Assembly (NCBI RefSeq): GCF_035222485.1 | Contig: NC_085924.1 | Coordinates: 3,348,001 to 3,412,000, forward strand | Length of the DNA: 64,000 nt | From: Podospora pseudoanserina | Taxonomy: Eukaryota; Ascomycota; Sordariomycetes; Sordariales; Podosporaceae | Reading direction: 5' to 3' | Part shown: positions 56,214 to 64,000 of the stretch, piece after piece | Layout: every line of letters starts with the position of its first letter | Position numbering within the stretch: position 1 is the first letter of the stretch | Notes under the pieces: generated by a model | What the model saw: only the letters and a program-made list of their open reading frames with translations | Databases searched by the model: none | Told to the model about the DNA's origin: nothing | Translations under genes and position numbers: made by a program

Positions 56214-59062
56214 CTTGGATGTGTCGTCAAAATCTATATGATTTGAAAAGAAGTGAACAGCGCCGAACCGAGAAGTATCTCCACGACCAAGAAAATTGAA
56301 AGCTGACGGAACAAGTGAAAGAGATCTATCCAGCAGATCAAGAAGGAATGTAAACTTATCGTCAACAAAGAAAGAAAGGTGAGCGTCTAGCGCCTGAAGA
56401 AAAGAGCAGAAGTGAGCAGGAAAGCAGTAGCGAGCGTTTGACAGAACAGACAGAATCCGGAGACACAATTGGGATCTCGGGTTCCTTATTATACCGTGTC
56501 TTCTGCCTCAACTGTCATCCTTCCTGTCGACCTCCGCATAATGCAACGGGAAAATCATCGACATCGTTTTGCAAATCAAACTTCTGGTAAGCATCCCATA
56601 TTCCTGATCTGAATACATCTCAGCAAGGCGTGGCAAAATTGAAGTGCTTTGGGGTGAGAAATGTGAGATAAACTCCGACTCGAGAAGTCGTGTGATATAC
56701 GCTTCAGTGTTGAACATCTGGCCAAACAAAAGACCAGCAGGGGTTTAGAAGGTAGAGGTTTCCGTGGCTGATCGACTAATGTGGCCCATTTTGATAACCT
56801 CGGTGGTGAGCCACATGAACTTGGCAGAGGTAATCTTAGCTCAGCACGCGGCGCAGTCGATCACGAATGTCTGTGGGAAAATAAGAGCGGCCGCAGCTGC
56901 AGAGTGCCAGAGTCCAGTCTGTGCTTGGCCCCCCATCTTCTGGGATTTTGATCCCCAACAAGAGACATGTTTCGCGGTGAGGCTTGCACGAATCACACTG
57001 CAGGGTCTGTCACGACCACGTTCACCAGCAGGCGAACCCTGGTCAGAACAGGTCCATGGTTGACGGCTTGCATACCGAGGGATTGGATAAGGCGAAGAAC
57101 TGGGGAAAAAGAGGCGAGGAGCCCCTGTGGCGCACATGGCATCGGTGGTCTTTGGGACAGAACAGACAGTCAGAAAACCGTCCCAGGGAGAAAATGCTGC
57201 TGGCTCCTCCGGCATCCGTGATAAGCCGGGTACACCGACCGTCGGTTTGGCATAGTTGGCGGCTGAGACGGCCGGCGGACCGATTGGACCAGGTGAACAA
57301 AAACGAGGCTACCGGTGTGCTTCTTGTACACCTGAGCTAACCAAACAAACGGGAGCTATCCAGCCTCAGAACAGGCTGTTGCTGATGAAGCTTTGGCGAT
57401 GTGCCACGGTTCGCCGTTGAAGATTGCGGAAGGGAGGGGTATCAGCTCTGAGGTCCGACAGGGGATGAGGCGCCCAGACCAGGTGGGGGGTGGTGGGTGG
57501 GTAGGGCTTGGACGTGATGGGCTCCACCACAAACCGATCCTTCACGGGTTCATCATGAACCTCTTTCCCCATCGAGATGCCTTCATTTTCTGTGCAGCGA
57601 AGCACCTCGCATTATTCTCATGCCGGTGACATTGCGATGGCAACACCTCTGTGTTGCCAGACTGTCCCGACGTGACCTCACTGCAGACCGACCGTCGCAA
57701 TATCAGACAGCCTGCGCCAACAGTGTTTCATGCCACTCAGCAGCGCGTCAACGACGCCCTTGAACGCGACCTTTGTCAGCAGGAACAACACTTGGAACAC
57801 TTATCACAAGCATCACAGGCGAACACTCGAGCCATTTGCAACCGCAACCTCCTATCAAAAAGACGCATTTCATCGCCATTACACATCCCGCGGCTCAACG
57901 TCTCCTTATCAACTGCCCAGACCTCTCCCCAGTCGTCAATCATACCTTATCCGCTAGTGCCATGCAGTCAATGCCTAGTGGACTGCCAGGGGGATCACGG
58001 GCCCAGACGCTCCCTCCACACACAACCTCTGCCTTGGAGACCTCGACAGCCTCATCGGTCATCTCGTCCTGCATCAGAAGGTCGCACCGTTGTAGGGTAG
58101 CCCCCTCTTTCATATTGGGACAGGGTACACGATGGTGCATCACTATCGTGCCGCCCGGGAAACTGGATGGTTCAGGAAGCCCTGATCCCCAGACCCCAAT
58201 TCCACGGTACCATCATGGACGACATAAATCTCCTAGGGCATCATATCACGTACCTACTTCGCATGGCTCTTGTTCTGGCCCACGATGGATAGCTTTCCTC
58301 GTGAACTGCTGTAGATCAAGCTGATCCGCCTTTGCTTTTCTTCATCTTTCCTTCCCTTTTGTGTTTCCGATCAGCTCCCAAGTATTGCATCTGCTTACTG
58401 CCGGCCCTTCTTGTTGTCTTGGCACCTTATTATTGCCCGGCCGATAAGCAGCCCGCAACGTTGATACCTCGCCCGGCCTGCAGGTGTGCGCCGAGATTCC
58501 AGACGAGGATTGCGACTGCATACAGCCTTGACCCGAGCAATCGGCTTGGTCCCCGTCTCTGACGCAGCATTCTCGAATAGGAGAGGCCTGAGAACCAACG
58601 ATACATGTAAGGGAAGACGGACTCCCACTCGCCGCCACATTGGGAAAAAGCAAGCAGCATCCCGTTCCTTTTCGTCGAACGAGAATTTCCACCCATCTTT
58701 TTCTTCCCCTCCTTTGCTCTCGACCTCGACGGTTCCTGTTTCTTTCTTGCGCGACATACGCTCCTTTCCCACCCCCTACCCGCGTCAATATAACTGCTGA
58801 CGAGTCTCAACTTTGCCGTCCATCTGCAGTCCAACGCCCTCCACCGGAGCCGAAGCGGCAGTCAAAAGATTTTTGCAAGCGCCTCTTGAGTGCAGAAACG
58901 GCCCGCAACGATCACCCGTGATCACAGACGCCGTTCCCATCAAAACTCTGCCGCGCCCCGCCCATGTTCAAGCTACACCCTACGTTCGACCTAGTTTCAC
59001 GCACGATTTCTCCAACCTTATTTTCAGCTATACGGCTCTCTTGAGCCTCTTGGACCAGCATC
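56214..59062. other. Long intergenic region
   Basis: About 2.85 kb with no gene I can support. A 73-codon minus frame (56508-56729) and several plus frames (57651-58324) lack domains and splice partners. The 3' part (about 58300-59060) is pyrimidine-rich and probably the leader of the next gene. Confidence 0.45.
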
Positions 59063-62000
59063 ATGTCTGGACGCAGTGCCTACGTGCGCAAAAAGATTAC
59101 CGAGACGAAGACGGGGGAGCAACAGGGTCATGGTAGAGCCCGGGCAAAATCAACCACCAGCTCCGACAATGTCACCATTAGCGATTACCCGATAGGGTCC
59201 ATGCCAGCGCTCCGCCAGGAGAGGGATCTTGTGACAGGGGTCGGAACAACAAACGCGCGATTCTTGAAGTTCTCTGAGCATGCTCGCGAAGATGAGACGA
59301 TGGCATATCGAGGAGACGTTCCCTCATATGTCCCTCAGAGCAGTGGAAGTCAGAGTGGATCCAGTGTGGATGGACGACGAGACGGCGCAAGCACTTCCCA
59401 GCGGAATAGGCCGCTCAACGATTTTGCCTATGCTCGTGCGCGGCGGCCGGTCATCAAGACGGAAGATGTGTCAGGGATAGAAAAGTCCGGACTGCGAAGC
59501 ATGCTGGACAAGAGGAGTGATGACTTTCGGAAGGGGTTGGCCAAGACTTTTGCTTTCAAGAAGAAGGACAAGAAGGGGAGCAACGCTGAGAAGGCTGGCG
59601 ACTTTAGACCAGAGTCTTCGGCCACTGTGCGACCCTCTCCCATTTCAGCTGACTTCAACGACGGCTATGATGCCGACGTTTCACCTATCCAGTATCAACC
59701 ATCGCCATCTGGACCACATCCCGGGGTTCCTTGGGACGACACAGGAATGCTGTCGCCTCCACCCTCCGGAAAACTACCACCCACACCGGGCTCCTCAGGA
59801 GCGCCTCCTATCAGGCGGTGGATAGGAGCTGGAAGACCAGTTCAGCGCTGGAATAAGCTGCGGAAGGATCCAGAGCTGTGGGACCCCAACGGAGATGTGC
59901 TGGTGTTCTTTGGGACCAAGGGTCAATCTCCGCGGCCAAACCCGTCTTTTCGCTTGTCTTCGCACATCATTGAGGCGACCGAGTCTCGGTTCCTCATTAC
60001 ACTTTTACGAGAGGGCTCGACAGAAGAGGATATCCACTTGCCACCATCGCCTGCCGGCGCACCACCGATGCTGCAACGGCATAACACACACGGGCAACAT
60101 CTTGCTGCAGGGGGCATCGGTCGTGGTGGGCACCCGACACCACCAGTTTCGGAAGACAACAGCTGGGAGGCTGACGGGCAGATCTCGTACGAAATGTACT
60201 TCCCAACCCCCGTCAGCATGAGCAAACTTGACCAGTTTCGACATCACATTACTACCCGCAATGTGTTTGCAATGCTCTACCACTCCTCCCTTGTTGGCTT
60301 GTCGTTATACCAAGCTCTGACGGATCTTCACTCAAGACTGGAGTCATACATGCCACCCGAAACTGACAATGTTGGCACCATTCTCAACTATCTATCTGCC
60401 CGCGGTACTGATGATGTGCGCAATGACCCGGAGACTGCCGTCAGCCTGCTGGCCTGGAGCGAGCAGAGCGACGTCCGGTGGGAGGAGGGCTGGCGCGAGA
60501 GCTTCTTGCATTGCGCGGGGATGTACTCACGGCTTGAGACTTGCTCTGATTTCCGATATCTCACTCCTATCACCAGAGCTCTTCTCGAACGCGCGTGTCT
60601 CGAGACACAGCTTCGTGTTCAAGCAGCGGAGGAGCGTCTCGCTGCCTTCCAGTATAGCGACATGTGGCCGGCAGCTGTGGCCACAACAGCCAGCACCAGT
60701 GGTCCTGTTGGTGCTGCGCCAGCCAAAGCAGCTGCCGACAGACTGCAGAACTTTTTCGTTCAGTACTACACTCGGGAATATGGCTCCTGGCCGCCGCCAC
60801 TATCACCCTCGGGAGGAGCAGATCCTTATGCCACGGCAATGGTCCAAGGAGTACTGGAAGAAGAGGAAGACATCTGGCTCACCCGGACGGTCGCTCAAGC
60901 CTTGCAAAAGGACTTTGCCGCGCTATACGACTACCTCGTCAACCGGGACATTGTCTGGGACGTGTCGGAAGCACGCTCCAGCAGGAAATGGATGATGGTC
61001 AGCGAAAGCGGCAATCGAGCCTTTGAGGCTGACACCGAAGACCTCCCGATGACGGACATGCTCATTGAGTTTGACAACAAACACCGCTTCCCTCACATCC
61101 CGCACCCTTATCCCCTCGTCCCGGAATCCATCCCCCCTTCTCTCAACCCAAACAAGGACGCGCCATCCACCAGCGGAGGCGGCATGTTTGGTAATAAATC
61201 CTCCAAAAAGCCCACCGCCACAACCACCCGTGCTGGTGCGCTCGACCGCCGCATCCAACTCGCCTACACTGAAGCAACCAACATCTGCATCCTCGGCTCA
61301 GACTTCACCCACTCCGACCTCCTCGATGCCTTTTCCAAGTTTGAGAAATCCGACAAAATCTCCGAAGTTGACCCCGCCACTGCCCGACGGGGCCGATGGG
61401 TTCTTGTCTATGGTATCCTCCAAACCCTCGCATCCGTCTCGGTTGACGCCCCCAACGTCCGCTACCGCGACAATGTTACCTACCACCTCTCTCCCCGGCT
61501 CAAAGGCAACACCAAGCTCCCCCCGTGGAAAGGCTCTTCCAACCCCTCGGCCAACCCAGAGGCATCCCACGAGTTGTCCCACTGCTGGGTCATCCCCCAA
61601 ACTTGGCGAGCCACTTCCCAGCACGGGGGGAGCAGCGTATCCAACAGCGGAGCGGAAGAAAACTCGACCGACGAGCAAGACGATTTTTACCCGGCTTATG
61701 GCTACGGTGGGAGGTCGTATAACTTCCCCTTGCCGTCCTCCCGGGCGCCCAGTTCGGCGGGTGGGTACAGGAATAACAACAAATCACTCCGCTCCGGCAG
61801 CAGCCGCGCACCGTCTACTGCGTATAGTAATAACTTGTCTTCTGCTGCGTCTGTCATGTCTCACTCCGAGACTGGTTCCGAGGCGGGGGGGTCGAGTATC
61901 TGGTCGCCTCCCCCTTCCTCGGCCGGGGGTGGATCACGGAGGGTAGCCTCCTCCTCGCGACGTCGGGACAATGCCAAGGTTTCGGTGGCTCCTGGTGGAG

Positions 62001-62303
62001 GGGGAGGGAGGTATATTGATCCAGTTGAAGAAGGGGGGTGGGCTGCCCCGGGGCAGACCTATGCCTCCCGCCCTGGGACTGGGACGGGGACGGGGACGGG
62101 GACGGGGACGGGGACGGGGGTATAACAACAAGGAGGAGGGGGATGATGGGAGGAGTTTTACTACTGCTTATACCAGTCGCGGGGGTGAGAGGGATGGGAG
62201 CCGTGTGAGGGGGGGGAGTGGGAAGAGGGAGAGGAGCAGTCCGCCGGTGATACGGGATTTCGACTTTGATGGGTTGGATGTTATTGATGATCATGCTCCT
62301 TGA
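59063..62303 (+). CDS. Large fungal-specific protein (DUF8004-like), C-terminus frame-ambiguous
   Basis: Intronless frame of 1020 codons from ATG 59063 to TAA 62123-62125. The N-terminus is Ser-rich and disordered with basic patches (KTFAFKKKDKKG). The conserved body starts at about RRWIGAGRPVQRWNKLRKDP and LWDPNGDVLVFF, followed by helical segments (YHSSLVGLSLYQALTDLHSR, RWEEGWRESFLHCAGMYSR). I believe this matches fungal proteins annotated with DUF8004, but the name is from memory. The C-terminus runs into a GGGACG repeat encoding (GT)n. All units have four G except the last, with five; with four G the frame would continue to the coherent end VIRDFDFDGLDVIDDHAP at 62303. Function unknown. 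Confidence 0.78.
62073..62120 (+). repeat. GGGACG hexanucleotide microsatellite
   Basis: About seven to eight tandem GGGACG/GGGACT units inside the coding frame. The run ends in five G where other units have four. Confidence 0.85.
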
Positions 62304-62501
62304 GGGCGGTTTTTGTTAGGGTGGCAGGTGTAGGTGTTACGATATGGAATGGGTGGTGGTGTATCAATATTTTGAGGGGATGTTTTGGAAAAAGGCATGA
62401 GGGAGCAAGTAATGGTATTACACTGACACATCCGTTTCATCCAACGCCGCGAAGAAGGTTTAGCAGTCCTTTCCACAACTTAATCCTGATTTGAAGGGGT
62501 G
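62304..62501. other. Convergent 3' spacer
   Basis: Short spacer between the 3' ends of the plus-strand gene and the minus-strand gene. No feature seen. Confidence 0.5.
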
Positions 62502-63226
62502 TTATTCCTGGCACAACCCCCCAAGAATCCTCTTGTCCCCCCGTTGGGCATATTCCCACAGTAAATAACCCCACCCATCTTCGCACCGAAAAGTGCCAAG
62601 ATACCTGGGAAACAATGTCCTCAGCTTGAGGTACGCCTCGACCCTCTTGTTCAAATCTCCCTTCCTCGTCTTCTTTTATCCATATCTTTTTGACCGCGAC
62701 GATCTCAAGGGTGGGGTATTCTCTAACCATATGTGGGCCGTGTGGTTTCCAGTCCCCGTTTATCGCATATGTCTGCACTATTCCTTTGCTGTCTTTCCCG
62801 TAGTAGAGAGTGTTGCGGGGTTGCCAGGGGAGGATGCATCGTTCTGTTACTGTGCGGCCGTTTGATGACTTCTCTTCTAATGAAACCGGGTTGAACAAGT
62901 TTTGGTAGTCCTTCAACGCCATCCAAGCAGCTGCGTCGGTTCCGAAAACGGCGTCACAGGAATGGCGAGGGAGGTGGGTGTCGTCTGTGTTGTTGGCGAG
63001 GAAGTGGGTGATGTATTGAGGTGATGAGCAGGAGACAAGGGTGGAGAGTATGAGGAGGAAGCGGTTTTGTAACGTGGTGATTTGAGCTGGGGAGGTGCTG
63101 GGGGTAGTATCGAGTGAAGTTGGGAGGTAGTCCAGTAGGCTTGGAGGGCGGGGTAGGGGGGGGACACTCGGATGGTGGTAGCGGGAGCAGGCGGTTGCGA
63201 AGTCGTTTAAAAGGGGAGGATGTCAT
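62502..63226 (-). CDS. Conserved-looking hypothetical protein with two apparent indels
   Basis: The likely start is ATG 63226 (MTSSPFKRLRNRLLPLPP) and the likely stop TAA 62504-62502. Three frames each carry coherent sequence: the N-terminus to SECPP; then SLLDYLPTSLDTTPS through FGTDAAAWMALKDYQNLFNP and ILPWQPRNTLYYGKDSKG to EIVAVKKIWIK; then RKGDLNKRVEAYLKLRTLF and GTFRCEDGWGYLLWEYAQRG. The switches fall at a C8 run (about 63160-63167) and an A4 run (about 62674-62677). Removing one base at each kind of run would give a single frame, so either the assembly has homopolymer errors or the gene is decaying. I recognise no family; it may be related to F-box-type fungal proteins, but no motif proves this. 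Confidence 0.5.
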
Positions 63227-63812
63227 ATTTATTTGTAGAGCCCTAGAATAAACAATAAACACAGAGATGTCTTGGGAGCAATCGCTTCGTTCACTCATGA
63301 CAGTTGAAGGCCTTGATGTTGAACGGCCGTGTGGGGTTGTGTTGGTGCCCATCAAACCGCCGCCGGTCTTGACATTTTGCACCAAACACCCCTGATGGGC
63401 ACCACAAGCTGTTCATCACAAAATATCACAGGGCGGCTACCTATCTTTCGTGTCAAAGCTCCTGCTATTGACTGGCACACAAGTTCCGATGACTTTTCAG
63501 ACGACAGAGATAAAAGTGATTGGGGATACAAACAACCAAAATCGGGACATTTCTAGCGCAACACCCAGCCTGTTCATCAACAACCACACCGTCGAGGCAA
63601 ATCTATACAATCCCTAAAAAGCCAAGCACAATATCAAAAAATCCCCCAAATACACAACGCTCAAAACTCAATGGTCGTCACGTCGTAGACTCGAGCCTTA
63701 ATATAAACACATTAATCCATCACTCGTCAGATCTCCTGCCCTTAAACATCACACCATTTCCAAGAAAAAAAACCTCATGTAACCCCCCACCCCAGCCCTA
63801 ACTCTCCCACAC
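63227..63812. other. Intergenic, no gene seen
   Basis: Promoter side of the hypothetical gene and 3' flank of the edge gene. Small open frames on both strands have no coding character. Confidence 0.45.
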
Positions 63813-64000
63813 TCAAACATAAGCCCGATGATGGCTATGCCCCCTGCTCCCAGAATAACTCCTCGACCTCCTCGAGCTCCTCGACCCCCCCCTCGACCTA
63901 CTCACCCTCCTCGTCTCCACATACCTAACCTTCTCATCCCTCGCCGTATGCCTCCCATGCACCCACGCCATCAGCGCCGTGATAAAAAAGAAGACAACAT
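63813..64000 (-). CDS. C-terminal end of a membrane protein (partial)
   Basis: Minus-strand frame entering from the right edge: VVFFFITALMAWVHG (end of a probable membrane segment) followed by a basic Arg/Ser-rich tail (TRRVSRSRGGSRSSRRSRSY) and stop TGA 63815-63813. Codon structure is consistent to the edge. Family cannot be told from 61 residues; the tail suggests a cytoplasmic R/S-rich end. Confidence 0.55.
   Translation of the reverse strand, partial: VVFFFITALMAWVHGRHTARDEKVRYVETRRVSRSRGGSRSSRRSRSYSGSRGHSHHRAYV

Noticed and set aside
57651-58324. Possible gene upstream of the DUF8004-like protein
   Set aside because: Overlapping frames of 149 and 183 codons have no domain, no intron signals joining them and a composition like the surrounding spacer.
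61065-61946. 293-codon plus-strand frame overlapping the DUF8004-like gene
   Set aside because: Ser/Pro/Thr-rich shifted reading of a GC-rich coding region whose main frame is clearly the conserved one.

Overview
The window looks like nuclear DNA of a filamentous ascomycete, most likely a Sordariomycete of the order Sordariales. The evidence is short introns (about 45-100 nt) with fungal splice sites, a dispersed single 5S rRNA gene, NACHT-type NLR genes (one with near-identical WD40 repeats), a Pth11-like receptor, a zinc-cluster regulator, and short repeats whose copies differ by RIP-type transitions. No species can be named from the sequence alone.

Layout. 1-9 kb: a Rad5/Rad16-like SNF2 helicase with a RING insert (minus) and, divergent from it across 302 bp, an NLR-type NACHT protein ending in C2H2 zinc fingers (plus); then tRNA-Gln. 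9.6-16 kb: Pth11-like receptor, secreted FAD-linked oxidase, calmodulin-like protein. 16.5-33.8 kb: a tandem, same-strand array of about 13 small, strongly diverged paralogous loci. It is interrupted only by a foldback element and tRNA-Leu(CAA). 33.9-39.1 kb: a DUF1479 oxygenase-like gene divergent from a zinc-cluster transcription factor. 39.6-47.9 kb: a decayed protein kinase-ankyrin gene, apparently split by about 5 kb holding a foldback element, a copia-like LTR remnant and a WD40 NLR broken inside its repeats. 48.2-54.1 kb: a large sacsin/NO VEIN-like ATPase. 54.8 kb: 5S rRNA. 55.4-64 kb: an Ala-rich secreted protein, a ~1000-residue fungal protein, a conserved hypothetical gene with apparent indels, and the end of a membrane protein gene.

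The main discovery candidate is the 16.5-33.8 kb array. Its members share a plan that I do not recognise from a named family: a tiny first exon ending in a W-x-x-I motif, a core exon with an L-R-x-D-C-x-x-M-L-like helix and an R-x-F-F-x3-L-x-W-I helix, and a tail exon with an acidic D/E-x-W-V-x-V/I motif. Nearly all introns are phase 1, so the core exon is a symmetric 1-1 module. One locus is only a start plus the tail; another carries a long coiled coil in its tail. Several members carry stops or frame breaks while neighbours are intact, which suggests birth-and-death evolution. The array lies between NLR-type and ATPase genes, so a self/non-self role is a reasonable but untested hypothesis.
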